This document shows, piece after piece, positions 1 to 7,891 of a DNA stretch of 43,200 nt; positions within the stretch are counted from its first letter, which is position 1; the number at the start of each line of letters is the position of its first letter. A program made the position numbers and the translations under genes. The notes under the pieces were generated by a model. That model made no database searches. It saw only the letters and a list, made by a program, of their open reading frames with translations, and was not told where the DNA came from. The DNA is from Phaeodactylibacter sp964397205 (GTDB lineage: Bacteria; Bacteroidota; Bacteroidia; Chitinophagales; Saprospiraceae). The stretch lies in contig CAYNIT010000008.1 in the NCBI GenBank assembly GCA_964397205.1, positions 1-43,200 of the forward strand, read 5' to 3'.

Positions 1-326
1 ATATCCTCCTGGAGCGCCTTCGAAGAGGCGATCAGGTAGAAATTTTCATGAAGGGGTATACCAGCCCGCGGGCAAAGAGCAGCTATAACCTGTCGCTGAG
101 CAAACGGCGGATCAGCAGTGTGCGCAATCATTTCCGCACTTACCAAGATGGTGTCTTCTTGCCCTATCTGGAAAACGGGCAACTGCAGCTCTCCGAGCGC
201 CCCTTCGGCGAAGCCGAGGCTTCCAATGAGGTGAGCGATGCTTTGGACGATTTGCGCAACAGCATTTACCATCCAGATGCAGCCCGGGAACGGCGGGTAG
301 AAATTTTGGAAATCCGAGAGGAATGA
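1..326 (+). CDS. OmpA-family C-terminal domain protein (3' end only)
   Basis: Only the last ~108 codons are inside the window; the frame is open from base 3 with no stop upstream, so the start lies outside. The visible part contains GDQVEIFMKGYTSPRAKSSY followed by NLSLSKRRISSVRNHF. This is the typical end of a peptidoglycan-binding OmpA/MotB-like domain in Bacteroidota outer-membrane proteins (G-x-TSP-x-A-x-x-x-YN-x-x-LS-x-RR). After it come about 60 residues of acidic tail ending EILEIREE. Such proteins anchor the outer membrane to the cell wall and often have N-terminal TPR or beta-propeller repeats, but that part cannot be seen here. It converges on the DUF218 gene with a 5-bp gap. A start at the internal ATG at 48 is unlikely because it would cut the domain. 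Confidence 0.75.
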   Translation, partial: ILLERLRRGDQVEIFMKGYTSPRAKSSYNLSLSKRRISSVRNHFRTYQDGVFLPYLENGQLQLSERPFGEAEASNEVSDALDDLRNSIYHPDAARERRVEILEIREE

Positions 327-331
327 CCGGC

Positions 332-1099
332 TCAGTGGTAGCCCCGGAGTTTGTACGCTAACATGCCCACCCACTCTTTGAGGATCAGCTCCCAGAGTTG
401 GAAAGTGCGGGCATCGGGCAGGAACAGGTCTTCCGGCGCTGCGCTTAGCTCTTCGCTGAGGAAGTCCGCCGAGAAAGGAGTGGTTTCCAAACCGACTTTT
501 TCAAAGCAACCGATGGCGCGCTTCATGTGCCAGGCAGAGGTGATCAGCAACAGCCGTTGATCCTGCAGGCCGCGTTCCTGCAGCAGTTGCTGGGTGTAGT
601 ACGCATTTTCGTAGGTGTTTCGGCTCTGGGATTCAACGAGGATGTCCTCCGGAGGGATGCCTAGTTTGAGTAAAAAGGATTGGGTTTCAGTGGCTTCTCT
701 GGGGCCGCTTTGAATCAGCCGGCCACTGCCGCCCGTAATCAGGATTTTTTTGATTTTGCCCGAACGGTACAACTCCAGGGTGTTGAGAAAGCGATTGGCG
801 CGGTCGTTGAAATTCTGACGGTCGTGGCGGGGAATGACGCGCAGGGCGGAGTAGCCTCCCAGCAGTATGCCGATATCGTAAGGGGGCTCGATTTCATCGG
901 CTGTAATGGTTTGCTTTTCCCAGCTGCGCACCGTCAGGTTGAACAAGAACGGGTTGGAAAACACCAACAGAATAACCAGAGCCGCAGCCACTGCCCAGCG
1001 TTTGCGCCGGCGGGCAAACCAGCTCCACAGCAGCAGCGCACTCAACCAAGTTATTGGTTTGAGCAGAAAGACCAGCAGTTTGGAGAGAATAAAAAACAT
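332..1099 (-). CDS. YdcF/SanA-type DUF218 membrane protein
   Basis: 255 residues. Two hydrophobic segments (about residues 4-27 and 35-56) are followed by a DUF218 domain (about 75-240). The family motifs are present: ILLGG at 78-82, NDRANR at 98-103, ITGGSG at 121-126, ESQSRNTYENA at 156-166 and TSAWHMKRA at 187-195. DUF218 proteins (YdcF, SanA, ElyC) act at the cell envelope; ElyC and SanA are linked to peptidoglycan precursor metabolism and envelope barrier function, but the reaction is not settled. It is the last gene of a tight minus-strand run, 4 bp behind the rhomboid gene, so probably co-transcribed with rlmH and the rhomboid. The family call is firm; the cellular role is not. Confidence 0.85.
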   Translation of the reverse strand: MFFILSKLLVFLLKPITWLSALLLWSWFARRRKRWAVAAALVILLVFSNPFLFNLTVRSWEKQTITADEIEPPYDIGILLGGYSALRVIPRHDRQNFNDRANRFLNTLELYRSGKIKKILITGGSGRLIQSGPREATETQSFLLKLGIPPEDILVESQSRNTYENAYYTQQLLQERGLQDQRLLLITSAWHMKRAIGCFEKVGLETTPFSADFLSEELSAAPEDLFLPDARTFQLWELILKEWVGMLAYKLRGYH

Positions 1100-1103
1100 A
1101 GGG

Positions 1104-1751
1104 TTAAAAATTGGGTGCCCTCGGCCCTTCCAGCAGCACGCTTATGAAGTGCTCCAGCAGCGCTGGGTTGTGGAAATACGCCAGCGCTAGCATGAAAACG
1201 ATGCCGTACACCGCTCCCCAGAGGTGCGCGTCGTGGGCGATCAAATCAGTGCCCCGGCGCGACATGTAGGAGGAATACCAAAGGTAAGCCAGTGCAAACA
1301 CAATACCAGGCAGAGGGGGGAACAGAAACCAATTCCAGGGGTCGAATAAGATGTACGCCATCATCAGAGCGGAAGTCGCCCCAGAAGCGCCCACAGCCGA
1401 GTAGGCGCTATTGTCCTTGTGTTTGAAAAAGGAAGGGATATCGGAGACGATGATAGCGCTGAGGTAGAAGAGCAAAAAAACAATGCGCCCCAACCAGGGG
1501 TCGAAAATCCACTGGGTAAAGATGTCCTCCAGTATGCCGCCGAATAAGTAGAAGACATACATATTGAGGATAAGGTGCTGCCAGTCTCCATGCACAAAGC
1601 CGCTAGTCAGAAACCGGTACCATTGCCCGAATTCGCTGATCGAGACGGGGTGGAAAGCAAGCTTGTACTTCATATCTGGCCGGTTGAACGCCTGATAAGA
1701 AACCAGGGCAGTCATGCCGATGAGAATGATCGTGAGGCTGATGGAGTTCAT
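1104..1751 (-). CDS. rhomboid-family intramembrane serine protease
   Basis: 215 residues with about six hydrophobic segments, the usual size of a minimal bacterial rhomboid. The active-site elements are all visible: HxxxN (H59-N63), the nucleophile motif GASG with S123, and the catalytic histidine H176 in HxxGxxxG (H176-G179-G183). Rhomboids cut transmembrane helices of substrate proteins inside the membrane; the substrate cannot be told from sequence. The start ATG lies 5 bp after the rlmH stop and the stop is 4 bp before the DUF218 gene, so the three genes look translationally linked. The N-terminus is polar-poor and begins directly with the first membrane segment, so there is no cytosolic extra domain. 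Confidence 0.92.
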   Translation of the reverse strand: MNSISLTIILIGMTALVSYQAFNRPDMKYKLAFHPVSISEFGQWYRFLTSGFVHGDWQHLILNMYVFYLFGGILEDIFTQWIFDPWLGRIVFLLFYLSAIIVSDIPSFFKHKDNSAYSAVGASGATSALMMAYILFDPWNWFLFPPLPGIVFALAYLWYSSYMSRRGTDLIAHDAHLWGAVYGIVFMLALAYFHNPALLEHFISVLLEGPRAPNF

Positions 1752-1756
1752 GTCAA

Positions 1757-2230
1757 TCAGGAATTGTGATAGGGTTCGTTGTTCAGGATGCTCATGGCCC
1801 GGTAGAGCTGCTCCACTAGGAACAGCCGCACCATCTGGTGGGAAAAGGTCATTTTGGACAGCGACAAACGGCTGTCCGCCCGCTGGTAGATGGCCGGAGG
1901 AAACCCGTAAGCACCGCCAATGAGGAAAACCAGCCGGCGGTAGCTGAGCTGTAATTTATGGTTGAGAAAGGCAGCGAAACCCTCCGAGCTGTAGGTTTTG
2001 CCGCGCTCGTCCAGCAATATCAGGAAGTCGCCCGGCGCCAATTGGCGGAAGACCAATTCCCCTTCTTTTTCTTTGAGTTTTGCTGGAGGCAGTTTTCCTG
2101 CTTTTTTCACATCCGGCAGCACCCGCCACTCCAATTTCAGGTAATGCTCCAGGCGCCTGGCGTAGAGGGCAATGCCTTCTTCCAGGTAGCGCTCGTTGGT
2201 TTTCCCGATGGCCCAGAGTTCTACTTTCAT
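1757..2230 (-). CDS. rlmH: 23S rRNA (pseudouridine-1915-N3) methyltransferase RlmH
   Basis: 157 residues, the normal length of this SPOUT-class methyltransferase. It methylates N3 of pseudouridine 1915 in helix 69 of 23S rRNA on the assembled 70S ribosome, using S-adenosylmethionine. Visible signatures: N-terminal MKVELWAIGKT, the SAM-binding knot loop LIGGAYG (103-109), and the C-terminal block LSLSKMTFSHQMVRLFL followed by EQLYRAMSILNNEPYHN. No key residue is missing. It is the first gene of the tight trio with the rhomboid and DUF218 genes and lies 58 bp after the SWIM-protein gene, so it may have its own promoter. I see no clear TAnnTTTG element in that gap. Confidence 0.97.
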   Translation of the reverse strand: MKVELWAIGKTNERYLEEGIALYARRLEHYLKLEWRVLPDVKKAGKLPPAKLKEKEGELVFRQLAPGDFLILLDERGKTYSSEGFAAFLNHKLQLSYRRLVFLIGGAYGFPPAIYQRADSRLSLSKMTFSHQMVRLFLVEQLYRAMSILNNEPYHNS

Positions 2231-2288
2231 GGCGGGAAGTTAAGAAAAAGGCAGGAAGCCCGCATTCCATTTCGAGCAATCTGCTGAA

Positions 2289-3977
2289 CTACTCCCCCAA
2301 CTCTTGCAGTTCCTCCATGAGCGAATGCCGCTCGCCGTATTCCCGTCGGAATTCCTCCATCAGGCGATGGGCGAGGTCTGCTGCGCCAATATCCAGCAAA
2401 CGTTGCAGGGCTTGCCGGATACGGCGGGCGGTTTGCCGCCCGAGGTGGTGGCGGGCGTACTCCCGCAGCAATTCTTCGTACAAGCTGTACAGTTCTTCGG
2501 GATGTTGCTGCAGCAGCGGCTGGTCAATCAGCGCCAACAGGTCGAGCGATTGTACCTCCTGCGCGTAGGCGAGCAGCAACGCCCATTCTTTCTCTGTGGC
2601 CAGCAGTTGGGCCTGGGTGTCCCGCAATTTGGAGCTGTAGGGCAAGGCCTTCAGTTGGGAAAGGAGTTCGGACAATTGCTCCGGGCGCTCCCCCTCGGGC
2701 GTGAACTGCCGCGCCTGCCGGTAGTATTTCAGGTCTAGCGTATCCAAAAAGCGGCGAAGGGCATACTTGCGAATATTCGGTGTATCGCCTCCTCCTACCG
2801 CCAAGTCGAGCAGCAACTGCTCCAACCAGGCGCGGGTGCCTTCCGGCGGGTCAAGTTTTAAGCCGGTTTGCGCCAGCGCTTTGACCCGCGGCCCTTGTTT
2901 GCGCTGTTGCGCTTGCCGGATGGCGTACTCCAAAACATTGGGCTGGGCCAGGTTGCGCTCCATCAGTTGCCGGGCTTCCGGCTCACGGCCTGCTTTTTCC
3001 AGCGCGCTGACCCGAAGGAGCAGCAGGGGAGCGAGGGGGCGCTCTTCCGTCTGGTACACCTCCATGTGGGCCTCGACGGCGGACAGCAGCGTATTCAGCT
3101 GCTCGGTATCCCGGGCGAGTTCTAATAGCCATTTAAGAAAAAGCAGGTCGATCTCTTGGCTGCGGTAAATCCGTTTTTTGTGCGCTTCCAGGCCATAGTT
3201 CCACAGCTCGTTGAGTAGCGTAGGCGCGACGGGCTTTTCCAGCAATCGGTGCAGTTGCTGAAAAGCATCGCGGATGAACTGCCGCAGTTCATAGCGTTTT
3301 TCCCCGGCTTTCGGCAGCAGCGGGCTTATTTTTTCAATGATCAGCCGCGCGATGACAGAAGCCTCTACGAAAGCCGCCCGTTCGGCTGCCTGCACCATTT
3401 GCTGTTTTAGCTCTTCCAGCACCCGCAGCAGCCGTTGGCTGCCGCGCAGCGAGATCCTCCGATCCGGCTTGCGTATCGCGCTGATGGTAGTTTCTATAAG
3501 TTGCTCGTATTTTTCCCGGCTGTCGAGGGCTTCTACGGCGGAGGCAAAGCGGGCTTTAAGGGCAATGGCAAAATTGCGGTTGCGGCGGGCATACTCCCGC
3601 ACAAAGTCCACCAATTCCTCCCGCTCCACATGGTCCAGGACAATGCTGGTCGTAAGGCGTTTCGGCTTTTGGGCTCCTCGGCGTTGCTGCTTCTTTTGCG
3701 TTTGCTGCTCTTGCTGCTGCCGCCGCAGCACCAGCAGCACCGCAATGATGTGGCCGCACATGCCTCCTTTTCGAAAGGCAGCACATTCACAGGTGCCCTC
3801 CAGCACCCTAGTGGGTGTCAGGCGGGCTTCTACCTCGTAGCCCTCCACCTGGGCCACCCAAAGGCCTTTGTCGACTTCGGAAGGCTGCTGTACGGCTTCG
3901 GCTTCCACCAATGCTTCCCCGGCAGTAAGGGCCGCCTCTTCTACTTCTGACTCTAAATTGCGGAGCAAAAAGTTCAT
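2289..3977 (-). CDS. SWIM zinc-finger domain protein
   Basis: 562 residues from the chosen ATG. A SWIM zinc finger lies near the N-terminus: C63-x-C65-x8-C74-x-H76 (CECAAFRKGGMCGH). The rest is a long, mostly helical, Leu/Gln/Arg-rich region without a recognised domain. The frame is open upstream to 4121, but that longer start would overlap the neighbouring gene and swallow an 11-bp hairpin; the conserved-looking sequence begins at MNFLLRNLESEVEEA, so 3977 is preferred. SWIM fingers bind DNA or protein; bacterial free-standing examples are largely uncharacterised, and some sit beside SNF2 helicases, which is not the case here. The gene follows the sigma/anti-sigma pair on the same strand. Confidence 0.8.
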   Translation of the reverse strand: MNFLLRNLESEVEEAALTAGEALVEAEAVQQPSEVDKGLWVAQVEGYEVEARLTPTRVLEGTCECAAFRKGGMCGHIIAVLLVLRRQQQEQQTQKKQQRRGAQKPKRLTTSIVLDHVEREELVDFVREYARRNRNFAIALKARFASAVEALDSREKYEQLIETTISAIRKPDRRISLRGSQRLLRVLEELKQQMVQAAERAAFVEASVIARLIIEKISPLLPKAGEKRYELRQFIRDAFQQLHRLLEKPVAPTLLNELWNYGLEAHKKRIYRSQEIDLLFLKWLLELARDTEQLNTLLSAVEAHMEVYQTEERPLAPLLLLRVSALEKAGREPEARQLMERNLAQPNVLEYAIRQAQQRKQGPRVKALAQTGLKLDPPEGTRAWLEQLLLDLAVGGGDTPNIRKYALRRFLDTLDLKYYRQARQFTPEGERPEQLSELLSQLKALPYSSKLRDTQAQLLATEKEWALLLAYAQEVQSLDLLALIDQPLLQQHPEELYSLYEELLREYARHHLGRQTARRIRQALQRLLDIGAADLAHRLMEEFRREYGERHSLMEELQELGE

Positions 3978-4012
3978 CCCCAATGAACGTGCTGTGGGCC
4001 AATATAGGCGGA

Positions 4013-4040
4013 GAGCTTTCCCGCTTATTCGGGAAAGCTC
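4013..4040 (-). terminator. perfect 11-bp hairpin between anti-sigma and SWIM genes
   Basis: Inverted repeat GAGCTTTCCCG / CGGGAAAGCTC with a 6-nt loop (CTTATT). It lies 3' of the putative anti-sigma gene stop and about 36 bp upstream of the preferred SWIM gene start. There is no T-run directly after the stem on either strand (the A-run at 4042-4047 would be a T-run before the stem on the minus strand). It may therefore be a weak terminator, a processing or stability hairpin, or a regulatory element in the SWIM gene leader. Confidence 0.45.
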
Positions 4041-4110
4041 CAAAAAATATAAGGATTGGGAGCGCATAAGGTTCGGAAAAAGCGCAAGCGGAGAGGAAAA
4101 GATGAGGGGG

Positions 4111-4968
4111 TCACTGCACATTCAGCCGGTGCAAGCGCCGTACAGCCCGCTTGCTTACCAGCGTGTTTCGCTGCTGCAGCGCATCGAGGCGGGTGCCATT
4201 TTCTGCCTTCACCGATCGGTTTGCATAAGTAACGCTATAGGACTGTTGCCCCTCCCGCTGTAGTACGATGCGCTGGGGAAAGTCTGCCTCGGGATTATCG
4301 AAAACCATTCGCTGCGGGCTGAACAAAGACAGGGCGTAGCGCGTAGCCTGCCCTTCTCCGAAGTCGGTTGCGAAGTAGATCTCAGCCCCTTCTTGAAACA
4401 GCCGCATCCGCTCGAGCTGCTGCTTATCCCGCAGCCGGGTAGCCCGCCCTTCGTAAGCGTGCTGGCCGATTTTTTCCCAGGATTCGATTATGGTTTTGGC
4501 GCCTTCTCCAGACCGCCAATCGCCTTCCAGCCAGGAAAAGCCGGCCAGGGCAGTAGTTTGAGCAGTGTTTTTCTGTAAAGTAGTTGGAATGAGTCTTTGA
4601 TGGTTACTGCCTTCTGCGATTGCGCCACTGCGCCGGGCTCGTTCCGCCTGCTGTGCCCGCACAGCCAAGCGCAGCTCTTCTTCGGCTGCCGCTTGGTCGG
4701 TCTGCAATTGTTCTGCTGCCAGAGGAGATTGGTTGAGCAGTTTGCCGGCATTACGCTTGAAGGCGAAGGATAGAACTACTGCCACCAAAGCGATGAGCAA
4801 AATGGCAGCGGCCATGCTTAGGTTGCGCAAGGTGGATAAGCGGTTGCGCCGCCGGTGGCTATCGAGCCGCCGCTCCAATTTCTGCCAGGCACGGGGGGAA
4901 GGCTGTGCATCCAGCAGATGCTGGTGCTCGCGAAACAGGTCAAACAAATCTTTTTTCCTTTTAGTCAT
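4111..4968 (-). CDS. putative anti-sigma protein with DUF6265-like domain
   Basis: 285 residues from the ATG giving MTKRKKDLFDLFREH. It has a short cytoplasmic part of ~48 residues, one membrane segment (about 50-70, AAAILLIALVAVVLSFAF), a Gln/Ala/Glu-rich linker that may be coiled coil, and a C-terminal domain from about 143 (GFSWLEGDWRSGEG) through VFDNPEADFPQRI. That last part resembles DUF6265, a domain of unknown function. The gene starts 34 bp behind the ECF sigma gene on the same strand. A single-pass protein directly after an ECF sigma gene is the usual anti-sigma layout, so that role is inferred from position and topology; no ASD/zinc-binding motif is seen. The frame is open up to 5037, but that start would overlap the sigma gene. 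Confidence 0.6.
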   Translation of the reverse strand: MTKRKKDLFDLFREHQHLLDAQPSPRAWQKLERRLDSHRRRNRLSTLRNLSMAAAILLIALVAVVLSFAFKRNAGKLLNQSPLAAEQLQTDQAAAEEELRLAVRAQQAERARRSGAIAEGSNHQRLIPTTLQKNTAQTTALAGFSWLEGDWRSGEGAKTIIESWEKIGQHAYEGRATRLRDKQQLERMRLFQEGAEIYFATDFGEGQATRYALSLFSPQRMVFDNPEADFPQRIVLQREGQQSYSVTYANRSVKAENGTRLDALQQRNTLVSKRAVRRLHRLNVQ

Positions 4969-5002
4969 GGCTTCTTTCTTTTGGCTATGAAGCAAGTTCA
5001 GG

Positions 5003-5581
5003 CTATTCGCCGTAGGCTTGGAGCCCCGGGTACCCACTGTCTTCCAGCAGGTGCTGCATTTTTTTCCGGGCTAGTATGAGTTGTGATTTGGACGTATTGA
5101 TGCTGATGCCCAGCATTTCGGCGATTTCTCGGTGTTTGTAGCCTTCCAGCACGTATAAGTTGAAAACAGTCCGGTAGCCGGTCGGCAGGTGCTCCAGCAG
5201 CCGCAGAATGTCATTCGCAGCCAGCTCGTTCACCACCCTTGAAACCGCCGGGCGGTCGATTTCGCTTATTTCCACGGTCAGCCGGAAGTTGTGGCGTTTG
5301 CGCAGGAACATTAAGGCTTCGTTGACCACAATCCGGCGGATCCAACCCTCAAAACTGCCGCTGCCTTTGTATTGCTGCAGATTGGTCAGCACCTTAAAGA
5401 AGGCTTCCACCAGCACATCCTCTGCATCTTCGGGAGATTTCACATAGCGCCGGCACACGCCAAACATCGCAGGGGCGAAGCGTTCGTACAGCTGTTGTTG
5501 CGCCCGGCGGTCTTGCTGTTTACAGGCTTCTATGAGTTCCTCTTCCGTCAAAAGTTGGTATTTTCCCTTTACAACTTTCAT
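5003..5581 (-). CDS. ECF-type RNA polymerase sigma factor
   Basis: 192 residues, typical for an extracytoplasmic-function sigma-70 factor. Region 2 lies at about 27-96 (LYERFAPAMFGVCRRYV, EDAEDVLVEAFFKVLTNL, GSFEGWIRRIVVNEAL) and region 4 at about 124-180 (LPTGYRTVFNLYVLEGY, HREIAEMLGISINTSKSQL). There is no extra C-terminal domain. It would direct core RNA polymerase to a small regulon, possibly an envelope-stress one. The next gene encodes a single-pass membrane protein that could be its anti-sigma factor. The gene is transcribed divergently from lysA across about 150 bp. No self-recognised promoter motif can be assigned by eye. Confidence 0.95.
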   Translation of the reverse strand: MKVVKGKYQLLTEEELIEACKQQDRRAQQQLYERFAPAMFGVCRRYVKSPEDAEDVLVEAFFKVLTNLQQYKGSGSFEGWIRRIVVNEALMFLRKRHNFRLTVEISEIDRPAVSRVVNELAANDILRLLEHLPTGYRTVFNLYVLEGYKHREIAEMLGISINTSKSQLILARKKMQHLLEDSGYPGLQAYGE

Positions 5582-5692
5582 ACAGTATTATAGATGCAAT
5601 TATCCCCAATTCTGGTGGGCAACGGAGCGTTTTTGACAAAAAATCCACTTGCTCCTTACTGATGCCCAGTGGCATAGTCGCCCCAAAACCGC

Positions 5693-5700
5693 TATATTTG
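5693..5700 (+). promoter_or_regulatory. -7 promoter element upstream of lysA
   Basis: TATATTTG is an exact match to the Bacteroidota -7 consensus TAnnTTTG. It ends 29 bp before the lysA ATG. A good -33 TTG at the usual 19-21 bp spacing is not visible, so only the -7 element is called. Confidence 0.55.
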
Positions 5701-5729
5701 TCGATTAATTTGAAATAAGAGGACAGAAA

Positions 5730-6980
5730 ATGGTATTGGAAGACAATCGCTATGTTTTAAGCGGCGGGGTAGACCCGCTGGAATTGGTAGAGCAGTACGG
5801 CTGCCCGCTCTACGTTTACGACAGTGCAGTCATTCAGCAACAGTACCGGCGCATGGTACAAGCCTTTGAGGTGCCTCGCCTGAAAATCAATTACGCTTGC
5901 AAAGCCCTTTCCAATATCAATATACTGCGGCTTTTCAAACAGATGGGCTCTGGCCTCGATACCGTTTCTCTGCAGGAGGTACAGCTGGGCTTGCGGGCAG
6001 GTTTTGACCCGCAGGACATCATCTACACGCCGAATTGCGTCAGCCTGGATGAAATTGCCCAAGCGGTTGAGCTGGGCGTGAAGATCAACATCGACAATAT
6101 CTCCATCCTGGAACAGTACGGGCAGGCTTTTCCGGAAGTACCAGTTTGTATACGCATCAACCCTCATATCATGGCGGGTGGCAATGTGAAAACTTCCGTC
6201 GGCCATATTGATTCCAAATTTGGCATCTCCTTCCATCAGATGCCGCTGGTACACCGCATAGTGGAGGCCACCGGGCTTAAAGTGGAGGGGGTGCACATGC
6301 ATACCGGCTCCGATATTCTAGACCCGGAGGTGTTCCTGAGCGGTGCAGAAATCCTGCTCAATATCGCTAAAGAGTTTGCTGATTTAGACTACATCGACTT
6401 TGGCAGCGGCTTCAAAGTGCCCTACAAACCGGGGGATGTGGCAACCGATATCGAGGAACTGGGGGAGCGGATTTCGGAGCGCTTTGCAGGTTTCTGCCGG
6501 GAGTACGGAAAGGAGCTCACGCTCATGTTTGAGCCAGGCAAATTCCTAGTCAGCGAAGCCGGGTACTTTTTCGCCCAGGTCAACGTTATCAAGCAGACCA
6601 CCTCCACGGTATTCGCCGGGGTGGATTCGGGGCTTAACCACTTCATCCGCCCCATGTTCTACAATGCCTACCACAAGATAACAAACGTCTCCCGGCCACA
6701 GGGCAAAGGGCGTTTCTACACCGTTGTAGGCTATATTTGTGAAACCGATACCTTTGGGATCAACCGCCGCATGACAGAACTGCAAGAGGGGGACGTGATC
6801 GGCATCCACAATGCCGGGGCTTACTGTTTCTCTATGGCTTCTAATTACAATTCCCGCTACCGCCCGGCGGAGGTGCTGGTGCACGACGGGCAGGGGCATC
6901 TCATCCGGGAGCGGGAAACGATGGAAGACTTGATGCGCAACCAAGTCGAAGCCCCGATCTTTGAAGCCAATCCGGTGTAG
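5730..6980 (+). CDS. lysA: diaminopimelate decarboxylase
   Basis: 416 residues, normal family length. The enzyme decarboxylates meso-2,6-diaminopimelate to L-lysine with pyridoxal phosphate, the last step of lysine synthesis, in the cytoplasm. It is a fold-III PLP enzyme: the PLP lysine is K58 in NYACKAL. Further motifs are SVGHIDSKFG, GVHMHTGSD, the phosphate-binding DFGSGF, EPGKFLVSEAG, CETDTFG (active-site Cys from the partner subunit) and GAYCFSMASNYNSRYRP near the C-terminus. Carboxynorspermidine decarboxylase is a relative, but the CETDTFG and GAYCFSMASNYN blocks fit LysA better. It is followed 28 bp later by a secreted-protein gene with which it need not share function. Confidence 0.95.
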   Translation: MVLEDNRYVLSGGVDPLELVEQYGCPLYVYDSAVIQQQYRRMVQAFEVPRLKINYACKALSNINILRLFKQMGSGLDTVSLQEVQLGLRAGFDPQDIIYTPNCVSLDEIAQAVELGVKINIDNISILEQYGQAFPEVPVCIRINPHIMAGGNVKTSVGHIDSKFGISFHQMPLVHRIVEATGLKVEGVHMHTGSDILDPEVFLSGAEILLNIAKEFADLDYIDFGSGFKVPYKPGDVATDIEELGERISERFAGFCREYGKELTLMFEPGKFLVSEAGYFFAQVNVIKQTTSTVFAGVDSGLNHFIRPMFYNAYHKITNVSRPQGKGRFYTVVGYICETDTFGINRRMTELQEGDVIGIHNAGAYCFSMASNYNSRYRPAEVLVHDGQGHLIRERETMEDLMRNQVEAPIFEANPV

Positions 6981-7008
6981 CTGGTTTCCCAAAATCATAT
7001 CTTTTTGC

Positions 7009-7887
7009 ATGCACAACAAGCGACTTCTGGCGCATCTGCTTCTCCTAATCGCCTTCCCGGTTTTCTTCCACGCTCAGGCTCTGCCCAAGAGCCATGCAAG
7101 CTGGGAAGGCATGACTTATGGATTGGAAGGCCCGACGGCCTACCGGAATGTGCTCTGCGGCGACACCACCATAAATAATTTGGAGTATACCAAATTCTGG
7201 AGCCTGCAGGGGGAGCAACTCGTATACCGAGCGGCAGTGCGCACCGCCGGGCCGCGCTCCTACTTTGTAAAACCCGGTGAATCGGTGGAACGATTGCTCT
7301 ACGATTATACTTTACAACAAGGACAGAGCATTACCCTGCAGTTGGCTGAGCTGGAAGGGGAAGTTGATCTAAAGGTGGCTAGTGTGGCTGCCATCGGCCA
7401 GGGCGATTCAACCCGTAAAGTGATCAATTTCGTACCGGTTTTAGGCATACAAGAAACCTGGGTAGAGGGCGTAGGCAGTTTGTTTGGCCCGCTTAAGCGT
7501 GGCTTAATTGTGCTGGATGCTTACTCCGAACTGCACTGCCATAAAATAGGAGAAGAGGTGGTGTACCGCACCAGCGCATCCGATGGCTGCCCTTTTACCT
7601 ACAATTGTCAATTGACCTCTGTGGAATCCCCTCCGCTGGCGGAGGAAGTCCAGGTTTTCCCTACTGTATCCGGGGGGAGATTTCAATTGCTGAATGCCAG
7701 CGGTTCCCGGCTCAGTGCCTGCTTAATTGATCAGACGGGCCGTCGGCTGGAAGCTATTGGCCCATTGGGCGAAGGGCAGCATACTTTGGATTTCGGGGCT
7801 TATCCGGCGGGCGTTTACTACCTGCAGCTTGTACAATGGGATAAAAAATTATATTTGCAGCATTTCAAATTGATGATCACCAAATAA
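7009..7887 (+). CDS. secreted protein with T9SS type A sorting domain
   Basis: 292 residues from ATG 7009. The frame extends to a TTG at 6961 inside lysA, but the signal peptide MHNKRLLAHLLLLIAFPVFF (cleaved near HAQA) starts at 7009. The middle has no domain I recognise. The last ~80 residues (VFPTVSGGRFQLLNASGS through AYPAGVYYLQLVQWDKKLYL) form a T9SS type A C-terminal domain, used for export across the outer membrane and cell-surface attachment. The stop lies 4 bp before valS. A TTTTTG run sits directly before the ATG, but the match to TAnnTTTG is imperfect. Function unknown; the surface or extracellular location is a family-based inference. Confidence 0.8.
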   Translation: MHNKRLLAHLLLLIAFPVFFHAQALPKSHASWEGMTYGLEGPTAYRNVLCGDTTINNLEYTKFWSLQGEQLVYRAAVRTAGPRSYFVKPGESVERLLYDYTLQQGQSITLQLAELEGEVDLKVASVAAIGQGDSTRKVINFVPVLGIQETWVEGVGSLFGPLKRGLIVLDAYSELHCHKIGEEVVYRTSASDGCPFTYNCQLTSVESPPLAEEVQVFPTVSGGRFQLLNASGSRLSACLIDQTGRRLEAIGPLGEGQHTLDFGAYPAGVYYLQLVQWDKKLYLQHFKLMITK

Positions 7888-7891
7888 TTCT

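Noticed and set aside
680..1147. 155-codon plus-strand open frame opposite the DUF218 gene
   Set aside because: Antisense shadow of a well-supported gene with no domain features.
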